This document shows, piece by piece, positions 42,459 through 50,796 of a stretch of 64,000 nucleotides of DNA. Source of the DNA: Rhodopseudomonas boonkerdii. GTDB lineage: Bacteria; Pseudomonadota; Alphaproteobacteria; Rhizobiales; Xanthobacteraceae. A model generated the notes under the pieces. The model was not told the origin of the DNA, ran no database searches, and saw nothing but the letters and a program-made list of their open reading frames with translations. Both the position numbers and the translations under genes were made by a program. The DNA is taken from NCBI RefSeq assembly GCF_021184025.1, contig NZ_CP036537.1, forward strand, positions 1,984,001-2,048,000. The letters are read 5' to 3'. The first letter of the stretch is position 1, and the number at the start of each line of letters is the position of its first letter.

Positions 42459-43712
42459 TTACTTCGGCCGCTCCATCTTGCAGGCGGTCGGCAGCATCGT
42501 CTTGTCGGTGTCGATCTTGGCAGACAGCTTCCAGCCCCAGCCGGTCTTTTCATCGTCGAACGGCTCGTTGTTCTTCAGCTCGCCGAACTGGGCGATGTAC
42601 ATCGGCTGGAAGAACTGGTGGTCGTCCTTGCGCATGAAGCCCTTGCCGCCGGTGACGACGTCAAACTCCAGGCCCTCCAGCGCCTGTGCAACCTTGACCG
42701 GATCGAGCGACTTGGCCTTCTCTGCGGCTGCCGCGAACATCCGCATTTCGTTGGCTGCGCGCGGATACCAGAACGTCTGGCCGTTGTACTTGGCGCGGAA
42801 GGCCGTTTCCAGATCCCTGGATGCCTTGTGGTCGAGATTGGCGAAGCCTTCGACGATCGTGAAGACCTGATCGTTGAGATTGGCCTGCTTGATGGCGGTG
42901 GGACCACCGGCGCCGCCCGCGTAATAGGTGTACCAGCCCGCCTTCAGGCCTGCATCCGCGGCGGCCTTCAGCAGTAGCGCGAAGTCCTGGCCCCAGTTGC
43001 CGGTGATCACGGTGTCGGCGCCCGACGCCTTGATTTTGGCGATATAGGGAGCGAAGTCGGTGATCTTCAGCAGCGGGTGCTTTTCGTCGCCGACGATTTC
43101 GATATCAGGACGCTTCTCCTTCAGCATCGCGCGCGCGGTGGTGCGCACGGATTCGCCGAACGAGTAGTCCTGGTTGATCAGGTACACTTTCTTGATGGCC
43201 GGAACACCCTTCATGTAATTGGTGAGGGCTTCCATCTTGATGTCGGAGCTTGCGTCCCAGCGGAAATGCGCAAAGCTGCATTTCTCGTTGGTGAGGATCG
43301 GATCCACCGCGGCATAGTTGAAGTACAGAACTTCCTTGCCGGGGTTGCGGTCGTTGTATTTGGTGACGAAGTCGCTCAGCGCGCCGGCCACCGAGGAGCC
43401 GTTGCCCTGTGTGATATAGCGCACGCCGCTGTCGATGGCCTTCTGTGCCTGGATCAGGCTTTCCTGCGGATTGGTCTTGTTGTCGAGCGGGACGATCTCG
43501 ACCTTTTTGCCAAGGATGCCGCCCTTGGCGTTCAGCTCATCGGCCAGAAACTGAAAGGTCTTGAGGCCGACTTCGCCGACGCTGGCTCCGCCGCCCGAGA
43601 GCGGATCGATATAGCCGATCTTGACGGTTTCCTGAGCCAATACCGCGGTGCCGAACAGCGGCAGCGCAAGTGAGGCCCCGACGGCAAACTTGATGAAAGC
43701 CCGTTTATCCAT
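42459..43712 (-). CDS. Liv-type ABC transporter periplasmic binding protein, operon B
   Basis: Start chosen at the ATG at 43712 (MDKRAFIKFAVGASLALPLFGTAVLAQ), preceded by GGGAG at eight bases; the open frame extends to 43832 without a matching signal. The 417-aa precursor has a signal peptide cleaved near AVLAQ|ETVKIGYIDPLSGGGASVGE. Typical type I features follow: AQKAIDSGVRYITQGNGSS, AIKKVYLINQDYSFGESVRTTARAML, and GADTVITGNWGQDFALLLKAAADAGL. It is the first gene of operon B and lies 138 bases behind the CaiB/BaiF gene. Confidence 0.9.
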   Translation of the reverse strand: MDKRAFIKFAVGASLALPLFGTAVLAQETVKIGYIDPLSGGGASVGEVGLKTFQFLADELNAKGGILGKKVEIVPLDNKTNPQESLIQAQKAIDSGVRYITQGNGSSVAGALSDFVTKYNDRNPGKEVLYFNYAAVDPILTNEKCSFAHFRWDASSDIKMEALTNYMKGVPAIKKVYLINQDYSFGESVRTTARAMLKEKRPDIEIVGDEKHPLLKITDFAPYIAKIKASGADTVITGNWGQDFALLLKAAADAGLKAGWYTYYAGGAGGPTAIKQANLNDQVFTIVEGFANLDHKASRDLETAFRAKYNGQTFWYPRAANEMRMFAAAAEKAKSLDPVKVAQALEGLEFDVVTGGKGFMRKDDHQFFQPMYIAQFGELKNNEPFDDEKTGWGWKLSAKIDTDKTMLPTACKMERPK

Positions 43713-43850
43713 GCGTTTTCTCCCTGACCTTGGTTTGTTGCGACCGTTATTTCCGGCGCCGAATCTTGTTGATCCGTCCGCCGGCGGTTCTTGATGGCGA
43801 GTGTGAGCGAATGCAGCAGAGGCTGCAAGCATTCCTTCGTCGTACGTAGA

Positions 43851-46295
43851 TTACTTCGCGGTAACGGTCGCCTTCACTTTCTTCGACGTGGCCGTATCGC
43901 CGACGATTTCCGTCTTGCGCAATTCGGCGATCTCGCCGTCGCCCAGACCGAGCACGTTGCGCAACACCTCCTCATTGTGCTGGCCGAGCGTCGGCGCCAG
44001 CCGCGTGATCGCATAGGGCGCGCGCGATGTGCCTTCCCGATAGGCAACCGACGGCAGCAAATGAGGGCCCATGAACCGGCGGGTCCTGGGCTGCCAGTGC
44101 CCGGTGGAAAGCAGATGCGGATCGCCGGCCATGTCCATCGGCAGACGCGCGGTGCCCGCCGGCACGCCGGCATCCTGCAGCGCGTTCATCGCAAGGTCTG
44201 GCCGCACCGTCATGGTCCAATGGCGGATTGCCACTTCGATCCGGTCCTCTTCCGCGCGGCGGCCCTCGGCGGTGGCGAGCGCCGCATCCTCCGCCAGATC
44301 GGGGCGATGGATGACCTTGCAGAGCGCCTGCCATTCGTCATCGCTGCGGACCGCGATCGTGAGCCACTGATCTTCGCCGATGCAGGGGAAGCAGCCGTGC
44401 GGCACGAAGCGCGGATGGCGATTGCCAAGCCGCGGACCTGTACGGCCCGTGATGGATTGCTCGATCACCGACGGCGCGACCATCGGCAGGAGGGCCTCGG
44501 TGGCGCTGAGGTCGATATGCTGGCCCTCGCCGGTGCGCTTCTGATGCATGAAGCCGATCATCAGCGCTGCTGCGGCGCTGACACCGCCATAGGGATCGCC
44601 GAGCGCAGTATGCACCATGGTCGGCGGATCGCTCTCGCGCCCGGTTACCGAAGGCAGGCCGCAAGCCTGCTCCAGCGTCGAGCCATAGGCGCGCACGCCG
44701 CTCCATCGTCCCGTCATCCCGAAGGCCGGCATGGTGACCACGATGAGACGCGGATTGAGCTTGCGCATCGAGGCCGGATCGAGCCCGAGCCGCGGCATCA
44801 CATCGGCAGCGTAGTTGTCGATGACAGCATCCGCACCTTCGATCAGCCGTTTCAGCAGCGCGAGGCCCTTGGGCTGCGTGAGGTCGAGCGTGATGCCGCG
44901 CTTATTGCGGTTCATCTGTTGAAACCAGTAGACCTTCTCGTAGGTGCGCTCGGGATGATAGGGCCCGCGGGGATCGGTGCCGCGAAACCAGTCGGGATAC
45001 TGGCAGGATTCCACCTTGATCACGTCGGCGCCGAGATCACCCATCTGGCGCGTCGCCGTGGGGCCAGCCCAGCCCATGGTGAGATCGATGATGCGCAGGC
45101 CCTTCAGCGGCAGCGGATCGTCGGATCCGGCTTGCCGCGTCGCGATACGCTCGCGCGGTTTGAAGTTCGCGATGTCGTCGCTGCCGGCGAGCGGGGCTCT
45201 GCCATTCGCGATTGGCGGCGAACCGGTGAGATGCTGCGGCAGTATCGGTGCCTCGAACGAACCACTGCCGATCTGCACTTTGGCGAAAGCGCCGCGCTCG
45301 CGATAATAGGGCTGGCGCAGTAGCTCCTCCATGCTCGGTACGACCGCAAGCGGGATGCGCAGCTCGATGCCCTTCTCGAACCAGTATTCGGCGCTCTGCT
45401 GCAGCAGGATCGGCTGGAAAATCGCCGCCAGCTCCGCTGAATTGACGGAGCGCACGAGGCCGTCGGTGAATCTGGTTTCCTTCTCGAGCTCGGGCAGGCC
45501 GAGCATTACGCAGAATGCAGCCCATTGTGCAGGGGTCACCACAGTGATGCCGAGCCAGCCGTCCTTGGTTGGAAAATTGCCGACGGGATAGCCGCGTCCG
45601 AAACGATTGAGCGCCATGCGCGGGCGCGTGAAGCCGGTTTCCAGTGCGAGGCCGGTGTCGAATTCGCTGATATGCAGCATCGCCGCATGGGCGCTGACGG
45701 CGAAGCGCCGTGCACAACGCTTGCGGTCGTAGAGGCCGGCCAGGGTCGGGATGAATGCGGTGAGGCCGGTCATGACGGAGATATGTCCGTCGCCCGGCAG
45801 CACCGGTGGGCCCTCCTTGCTGCCGACGAGCTTGACGTTGCCCGACAGCGCACGGCAGACGGAGTCGGTCGCTTCGAAGTTCGAGTAAAGTCCGTTCTCG
45901 CCAAACCATGAAATGGCCGTGATGGCGAGGCCGGGATTGTCGCGGCGCAGATCGTCGTGATCGAGAAGCGATCCCGGAATGCTTGCGGGGGCGCGCGCAT
46001 CGAGCAACAGGTCGGAGCTCTGCAGCAGCCGCTTGATGTCCGCGACATCGCTCGCATCGTCGAGATCGGCGACGACGCTGTGCTTGTTGGTATTCAGCCA
46101 GGCGAACACGCCGCCTTCGGATGTGCCATTGCCGACATCGACCAGCGGTGCATGCCGGCGCATCGGATCGCCACCGGGCGGTTCGATCTTGATGACCTCG
46201 GCACCAAAATCGGAAAACAGCTTGCCGCAGTAGCCCAGCTGATCGCCGGATCCAATTTCCACCACGCGCAAATCCGACAGCGGGAACTCCGACAT
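43851..46295 (-). CDS. Tandem-domain CaiB/BaiF (class III) CoA-transferase
   Basis: An 814-aa protein with two class III CoA-transferase domains. Domain 1 (about 1-375) opens with LSDLRVVEIGSGDQLGYCGKLFSDFGAEVIKIE. Domain 2 (about 397-780) opens with LKGLRIIDLTMGWAGPTATRQMGDLGADVIKVE. The catalytic Asp is plausibly kept in both, in LPGDGHISVMTG of domain 1 and HTALGDPYGGVSAAAALM of domain 2. Class III enzymes move CoA between carboxylates and normally act as interlocked dimers of one-domain chains of about 400 aa; here the pair is covalently joined. Placed upstream of liv operon B, it may activate the imported acid. Confidence 0.85.
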   Translation of the reverse strand: MSEFPLSDLRVVEIGSGDQLGYCGKLFSDFGAEVIKIEPPGGDPMRRHAPLVDVGNGTSEGGVFAWLNTNKHSVVADLDDASDVADIKRLLQSSDLLLDARAPASIPGSLLDHDDLRRDNPGLAITAISWFGENGLYSNFEATDSVCRALSGNVKLVGSKEGPPVLPGDGHISVMTGLTAFIPTLAGLYDRKRCARRFAVSAHAAMLHISEFDTGLALETGFTRPRMALNRFGRGYPVGNFPTKDGWLGITVVTPAQWAAFCVMLGLPELEKETRFTDGLVRSVNSAELAAIFQPILLQQSAEYWFEKGIELRIPLAVVPSMEELLRQPYYRERGAFAKVQIGSGSFEAPILPQHLTGSPPIANGRAPLAGSDDIANFKPRERIATRQAGSDDPLPLKGLRIIDLTMGWAGPTATRQMGDLGADVIKVESCQYPDWFRGTDPRGPYHPERTYEKVYWFQQMNRNKRGITLDLTQPKGLALLKRLIEGADAVIDNYAADVMPRLGLDPASMRKLNPRLIVVTMPAFGMTGRWSGVRAYGSTLEQACGLPSVTGRESDPPTMVHTALGDPYGGVSAAAALMIGFMHQKRTGEGQHIDLSATEALLPMVAPSVIEQSITGRTGPRLGNRHPRFVPHGCFPCIGEDQWLTIAVRSDDEWQALCKVIHRPDLAEDAALATAEGRRAEEDRIEVAIRHWTMTVRPDLAMNALQDAGVPAGTARLPMDMAGDPHLLSTGHWQPRTRRFMGPHLLPSVAYREGTSRAPYAITRLAPTLGQHNEEVLRNVLGLGDGEIAELRKTEIVGDTATSKKVKATVTAK

Positions 46296-46360
46296 TGCAT
46301 TTCCACCCGTTCTTCTTTGTCTTGAACGGGCATCATGTCGGGCTGAACCGGTGCGTCAAG

Positions 46361-47203
46361 TCAGCTTGCAGTGGTGCGCACCGCAGATTTGCTGAGCGCG
46401 ACGGACATGGCGGAGATCAGCGGTCGCATGAAGAACGCATCCTCGGCCGGCGTGATCGTTGCCGTGAAACCGTAGGCTTGCAATTCATCGGAGACGACAG
46501 GCCCGACCGACGCGATCGGTGTCTTCGCGAGTGCATTGCGCAGTTGATCTTCACGTCCATGCGCACGCGCTGCATCGACAAGGCGTCGTACCTGACCCGA
46601 ACTCGTGAGCGCGATGGCATCGACGCGGCCGGCCTCCATCTCGTCGATGGCCGCGAGGATGTTCGTATCGGCTGCCTTGGAGTCGTAAACATAGGGCAGC
46701 ACCGTATCGACCGCTGCTCCCTGCGCCGCGATGGCGCCGATCAGGGCCGAGTGGTCCTTCTCCGGATAGAGCTGCAGCCCGACCCGGCGGCCTTTCAGGT
46801 CGTATTGCGCCAGCATCTCGACGATGCCTTCCGAGGTCGGCTTCTCGGTGGTGACGTCCGGGGCGAGACCGATCTCGCGCAGCGCCTTGCCGGGCTTCGG
46901 CCCGCGCGCAAATTTGCGCGATTTTCCGATTGCCTCGACCATCTCAGTGTCGCCGCCGTGTTGCCGCACCAGCTTGAGGAGGCGCCGCAGGCCTTCGCCG
47001 GTCATTAAGATCAGGTCGTCGAAGGGGTTAGCCGTCAAACGGGCGATCCAGTCCAGAACCGGCTTCGGGTCCGGAGCGTCCTCGATGGTGAACATCGGGC
47101 ATTGCAGGACATCTGCGCCTTTCTCCTTGAGAAGTCTGGAGAATTGCGCTTCCTCGCGGGTTTCCAGGATCAGGATGCGGGTGCCGTCCAGTCGCTCAGC
47201 CAT
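46361..47203 (-). CDS. Uroporphyrinogen-III synthase-family (HEM4) protein
   Basis: The 280-aa product shows the HemD two-lobe pattern: RILILETREEAQFSRLLKEKGADVLQCPMF at the N-terminus, FDDLILMTGEGLRRLLKLV, GRRVGLQLYPEKDHSALIGAIAAQGAAVDTVLPYVYDSK in the centre, then VDAIALTSSGQVRRLVDAA and TPIASVGPVVSDELQAYGF. Alphaproteobacteria commonly carry HemD homologues outside tetrapyrrole clusters, so a role in heme synthesis cannot be assumed. It is 65 bases upstream of the CaiB/BaiF gene in the same orientation and may be co-transcribed with it. Confidence 0.75.
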   Translation of the reverse strand: MAERLDGTRILILETREEAQFSRLLKEKGADVLQCPMFTIEDAPDPKPVLDWIARLTANPFDDLILMTGEGLRRLLKLVRQHGGDTEMVEAIGKSRKFARGPKPGKALREIGLAPDVTTEKPTSEGIVEMLAQYDLKGRRVGLQLYPEKDHSALIGAIAAQGAAVDTVLPYVYDSKAADTNILAAIDEMEAGRVDAIALTSSGQVRRLVDAARAHGREDQLRNALAKTPIASVGPVVSDELQAYGFTATITPAEDAFFMRPLISAMSVALSKSAVRTTAS

Positions 47204-47320
47204 CGTGGCATCCTTTCATTGACTGCCTGATATTGCAGCGCGCAATTGGATTGGCGCAAGACCGGGCGGGATGATAGAGGAGGGCAAAATTTCCTCTGAA
47301 TCTCAAGTCAGTAGCCCAGC

Positions 47321-48181
47321 ATGTCGCACCATTTCGTTCTCACCCTGTCGTGCCCGGATCGTCCGGGCATCGTCTCCGCCGTCTCGACCTTCCTCGCCCA
47401 TAACGGCCAGAACATCGTCGATGCCCAGCAGTTCAACGAGAACGCGACCGGCGTGTTCTTCATGCGTGTGGTGTTCAACGCTGCCGATGTGAATGTTGAT
47501 CTCGGCGCGCTGCAGACCGGTTTCGGCGCCATCGCCGAGCGCTTCAAGATGGTCTGGCTGATGCGCGATCAGGAGACGAAGCGCCGTGTGATGATCCTGG
47601 CCTCGAAGTCGGATCACTGTCTCGTCGATCTGCTCTATCGCTGGCGCACCGGCGAACTCGAAATGGTCCCGACCGCGATTGTCTCCAACCATCCGCGCGA
47701 GACCTATAACGGCATCGATTTCGGCGACATCCCGTTCCACTATCTGCCGATCACCAAGGAAACCAAGCGCGAGCAGGAAGCCGCGATCTGGGATCTGGTG
47801 AACGAGACGAAGTCCGAACTCGTGGTGCTGGCGCGCTACATGCAAATCCTCTCGGATGATATGTCGGCCAAGCTGTCCGGCAAGTGTATCAACATTCACC
47901 ACTCGTTCCTGCCGGGCTTCAAGGGCGCGCGGCCCTATCACCAGGCCCATGAGCGCGGCGTCAAGCTGATCGGCGCGACCGCGCATTATGTCACCAGCGA
48001 TCTCGACGAAGGTCCGATCATCGAGCAGGACGTCGAGCGCATCAGCCATCGCGACTCGCCGGAAGATCTCGTCCGCAAGGGCCGCGACATCGAGCGCCGC
48101 GTCCTCGCCCGCGCCGTGCGCTATCATCTCGAGGATCGCGTCATTCTCAACGGCAAGAAAACGGTGGTTTTCACCAACTGA
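47321..48181 (+). CDS. purU: Formyltetrahydrofolate deformylase
   Basis: Hydrolyses 10-formyl-THF to formate and THF, balancing one-carbon pools. The 286-aa length is standard. An N-terminal ACT domain ([35 protein letters not shown], about 3-85) is followed by the formyltransferase-like catalytic domain with the conserved Asn in [32 protein letters not shown] and [16 protein letters not shown]. It is monocistronic on the plus strand, followed by a REP-type element. Confidence 0.95.
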   Translation: MSHHFVLTLSCPDRPGIVSAVSTFLAHNGQNIVDAQQFNENATGVFFMRVVFNAADVNVDLGALQTGFGAIAERFKMVWLMRDQETKRRVMILASKSDHCLVDLLYRWRTGELEMVPTAIVSNHPRETYNGIDFGDIPFHYLPITKETKREQEAAIWDLVNETKSELVVLARYMQILSDDMSAKLSGKCINIHHSFLPGFKGARPYHQAHERGVKLIGATAHYVTSDLDEGPIIEQDVERISHRDSPEDLVRKGRDIERRVLARAVRYHLEDRVILNGKKTVVFTN

Positions 48182-48195
48182 GCGACACGCTTTCT

Positions 48196-48280
48196 GTCAT
48201 TGCCCGGCTCGACCGGGCAATCCAGTACACACCGCTGCTGACAGAGTTTACTGGGTCACCCGGTCAAGCCGGGTGACGAC
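48196..48280. repeat. REP/BIME-type element: two inverted hairpins
   Basis: Left unit GTCAT, stem TGCCCGG/CCGGGCA, ATCCAGTA; right unit TACTGGGTC, stem ACCCGG/CCGGGT with flanking ACGAC. The flanks are identical to the element at 31311-31410 while both stems differ by paired changes. It lies 15 bases behind the purU stop and may end or stabilise that mRNA. Confidence 0.85.
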
Positions 48281-48304
48281 ATGCGAGTTTCGGTGAGACC
48301 ACTC

Positions 48305-48571
48305 TCAATGTATCGCGCTGGCCGAAGGCGATGTCGCCGGATCGGGCCCGCGGGCAGTGTCGCCCTGCGGATGCTCGCGCTGTTTCACGTAAGCATCGTA
48401 TTCCGGCGTTCCCGGCCGCGGCGGCGCATCGGCGGGGAGGCCTCCGGCCCAGGCCGGGATCAGATCGGCCATTCCCCCGGCCACGAATGAGCTGATCGAG
48501 CCGCAGCCGGACAGGCTGCAGGCGATCAGAAAAAGACTGAAAGCAGCGGTTACGCGGCGGAAGACTGGCAT
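48305..48571 (-). CDS. Small predicted lipoprotein
   Basis: An 88-aa product from the ATG at 48571: MPVFRRVTAAFSLFLIACSLSGCGS, a lipoprotein signal peptide with lipobox LSGC (Cys near residue 23). The remaining 65 residues are Pro/Ala/Asp-rich (WAGGLPADAPPRPGTPEYDAY) and resemble small alphaproteobacterial lipoproteins of unknown function. A GTG at 48604 would add 11 residues; neither start has a clear ribosome-binding site. Monocistronic, convergent with purU. Confidence 0.65.
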   Translation of the reverse strand: MPVFRRVTAAFSLFLIACSLSGCGSISSFVAGGMADLIPAWAGGLPADAPPRPGTPEYDAYVKQREHPQGDTARGPDPATSPSASAIH

Positions 48572-48708
48572 TGGGACAACATGGGGACGGTGGTGAGTTA
48601 ACACTCACCAATATGGAGCCATTTTCCGAAAGTTGAAGGTACTCCAGGCGGGGTCACGCAACTTTTGCTGCGGGAAGGGGTATTTGAGTTTGGTGACCTG
48701 ATTGCAAG

Positions 48709-48796
48709 AGCGGATGAAACGCAGCCGTAATCCGCCAGCCGATTGCATTGCGGCGACTCCGCTGCGGATCACGCCTTCGGCTAATCCGCCTTACGG
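48709..48796. repeat. Type-3 intergenic repeat (GCGGATGA family)
   Basis: GAGCGGATGAAACGCAGCCG, TAATCCGCC, GCTGCGGATCACGCC and TTCGGCTAATCCGCC form overlapping inverted segments. A related element is at 55376-55456. It runs into the 3' end of the MarR-family gene, supplying its last codons and stop. Confidence 0.65.
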
Positions 48797-49260
48797 GTCT
48801 TTCCCTTCCGCACCTGCACCGCATTCACCGCCGGCGTCTGCGCCAGCAGGCGCCTCAGGAGGTCGATCAGCGTTTCCACCTCATCCGGCTTCAGGCAATC
48901 CAGCAGCACCTGCTCACGGTCCAGCGCCAGTTCGATGATCCGGTCATGCAGCGCGCGGCCGGCCTTGGTCATCACGATGATGCGCTTGCCGTCGCCCTGA
49001 TCGACCACCGTGACATTGCCGCCATCGGCCAGCGATTTCAGCGTCCGGCTCACAAGGCCCTTGTCGAGGTCGAAATACTGGCAGATCTGCTGCGCGGTGC
49101 AGGCGTCCTCGCTGGCAAGCTTGGACAGGATGCGCCATTCGGTGACGCCGACGCCGAATTCGCGGCGATAGGAAGACGACGCGCCCGCGGCGAGCTTGTT
49201 GGCGAGGAAATTGATCAGCGCCGGAACATATCGGGTGTGGTTGATGACCGGCTTCGTCAT
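48781..49260 (-). CDS. MarR-family transcriptional regulator
   Basis: The 159-aa product starts MTKPVINHTRYVPALINFLANKL at 49260; a longer open frame upstream is an antisense shadow of the binding-protein gene. The winged helix is clear: EWRILSKLASEDACTAQQICQYFDLDKGLVSRTLKSLADGGNVTVVDQGDGKRIIVMTKAGRALHD (about 46-110), with GDGKR in the wing. It diverges from liv operon C, whose upstream region has a palindrome at 49388-49401. It is probably a ligand-relieved repressor of that operon. Confidence 0.9.
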   Translation of the reverse strand: MTKPVINHTRYVPALINFLANKLAAGASSSYRREFGVGVTEWRILSKLASEDACTAQQICQYFDLDKGLVSRTLKSLADGGNVTVVDQGDGKRIIVMTKAGRALHDRIIELALDREQVLLDCLKPDEVETLIDLLRRLLAQTPAVNAVQVRKGKTRKAD

Positions 49261-49387
49261 GCGACAGGCATTGCTCTGAAACGTCCCAGGAAAGGCACGC
49301 CGCACGGCGCTGCTAGACTTTAGCAGTAGGCCGGGATGCGTCGGATTTACGCAGTTCACCGTAGCGCCGCATATTGTCAAGGCGAGC

Positions 49388-49401
49388 GTTGACACGTCAA
49401 C
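49388..49401. promoter_or_regulatory. Candidate MarR operator upstream of liv operon C
   Basis: GTTGACACGTCAAC is a dyad with 6-bp perfect arms around AC. A further GTCAA lies 12 bases upstream at 49376-49380. The site is between the divergent MarR gene and the operon C binding-protein gene, 85 bases before that ATG. Length and symmetry fit MarR-family operators; TTGACA could also be part of a -35 box. Confidence 0.55.
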
Positions 49402-49485
49402 ATGGCTTCGATATCGCGAACCGACGTGGATGGGGAGTTCGATCTTTCGGCCGACAAGAGCCGACATCACGCAGAGGAGAAAACG

Positions 49486-50655
49486 ATGCTGAGGACATTC
49501 ATCTCCGGCGCAGTAACGGCCGCCAGCCTGCTTGCGCTCGGTGCGGTGGCAGGCGCCCAGGAGACCGTGAAGATCGGCCTGATCGTGCCGATGACCGGCG
49601 GCCAGGCCTCTACTGGCCAGCAGATCAACAACGCCATCAAGCTCTACCAGCAGAAGAACGGCGACACCGTCGCCGGCAAGAAGGTCGAGGTCATCCTCAA
49701 GGACGACGCGGCGCTGCCGGACAATACCAAGCGCCTCGCCCAGGAACTGATCGTCAACGAAAAGGTCAACATCATCGCCGGTTTTGGCGTGACCCCGGCC
49801 GCGCTCGCCGCCGCGCCGCTGGCGACGCAGGCCAAGGTGCCGCTGATCGTGATGGCAGCCGGCACCTCGATCATCACCGAGCGCTCGCCCTATATCGCGC
49901 GCACCTCCTTCACGCTCGCGCAATCCTCCACCATCATCGGTGACTGGGCCGCGAAGAACAATATCAAGAAGGTGGCGACGCTCACCTCCGACTATGCGCC
50001 GGGCAATGACGCGCTCGCGGCTTTCAAGGAACACTTCATCGCAGGCGGTGGCGCCATCGTCGAGGAAGTGAAGGTCCCGCTCGCCAATCCGGATTTCGCG
50101 CCGTTCCTGCAGCGCATGAAGGACTCCAAGCCCGATGCGGTGTTCGTGTTCGTGCCGGCCGGGCAGGGCGGCAACTTCATGAAGCAATATGCCGAGCGTG
50201 GACTCGACAAGTCCGGCATCAAGGTGATCGGGCCGGGCGACGTCATGGATGACGATCTGCTCAACGGCATGGGCGATGCGGCCATCGGCGCCGTCACCGC
50301 GCATCTCTATTCGGCCGCGCATCCCTCGGCCATGAACAAGGCCTTCGTGGCCGACTACAGGAAGGCCTTCGGCACCCGTCCGGGCTTCATGGCGGTCGGC
50401 GGCTGGGATGGCATCCATCTCATCTACGAGGCGCTGAAGAAGACCGGCGGCAAGGCCGATGGCGACTCGCTGATCGCGGCGATGAAGGGCATGAAGTGGG
50501 AGAGCCCGCGCGGCCCGATCTCCATCGATCCCGAAACCCGCGACATCGTGCAGAACATCTATATCCGCGAAGTGAAGAAGGTGGACGGCGAATTGTACAA
50601 TGTGGAATTCGCCACGTTCGAAGCGGTGAAGGATCCGGGCAAGACGAAGAAGTAA
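49486..50655 (+). CDS. Liv-type ABC transporter periplasmic binding protein, operon C
   Basis: Start chosen at the ATG at 49486 with GAGGAG nine bases upstream; the frame is open from 49402. The 389-aa precursor has a signal peptide MLRTFISGAVTAASLLALGAVAGAQ, then ETVKIGLIVPMTGGQASTGQQ, the classic type I binding-protein beginning. KVPLIVMAAGTSIITERSPYIARTSF, VATLTSDYAPGNDALAAFKE and AFVADYRKAFGTRPGFMAVGGWDGI follow. It is the first gene of operon C; the ligand is unknown. Confidence 0.9.
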   Translation: MLRTFISGAVTAASLLALGAVAGAQETVKIGLIVPMTGGQASTGQQINNAIKLYQQKNGDTVAGKKVEVILKDDAALPDNTKRLAQELIVNEKVNIIAGFGVTPAALAAAPLATQAKVPLIVMAAGTSIITERSPYIARTSFTLAQSSTIIGDWAAKNNIKKVATLTSDYAPGNDALAAFKEHFIAGGGAIVEEVKVPLANPDFAPFLQRMKDSKPDAVFVFVPAGQGGNFMKQYAERGLDKSGIKVIGPGDVMDDDLLNGMGDAAIGAVTAHLYSAAHPSAMNKAFVADYRKAFGTRPGFMAVGGWDGIHLIYEALKKTGGKADGDSLIAAMKGMKWESPRGPISIDPETRDIVQNIYIREVKKVDGELYNVEFATFEAVKDPGKTKK

Positions 50656-50665
50656 GCTAACTCTG

Positions 50666-50772
50666 TCCTCATCCTGAGGAGCCCGCGTCAGCGGGCGTCT
50701 CGAAGGATGGTGCCACGATCGATGCCCTCGTGCTTCGAGACGGCCCTGCGGGCCTCCTCAGCATGAGGGCAT
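50666..50772. repeat. Type-2 REP-like inverted pair between SBP and livH of operon C
   Basis: CCTCATCCTGAGGAGCCCGC ... GCGGGCGTCTCGAAGGATGG is followed by its inverted counterpart CCCTCGTGCTTCGAGACGGCC ... GGCCTCCTCAGCATGAGGG. Each forms a hairpin and the two halves can pair with each other. The same family occurs at 38407-38576. It starts 10 bases past the binding-protein stop. Confidence 0.85.
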
Positions 50773-50796
50773 CACCACTTTGAAGTGAACATATCC

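Noticed and set aside
48781..50418. A 545-codon open frame on the minus strand
   Set aside because: Only its last 159 codons (from 49260) are a MarR-family gene. The rest is antisense to the binding-protein gene, with His/Arg/Gly-rich low-complexity content.
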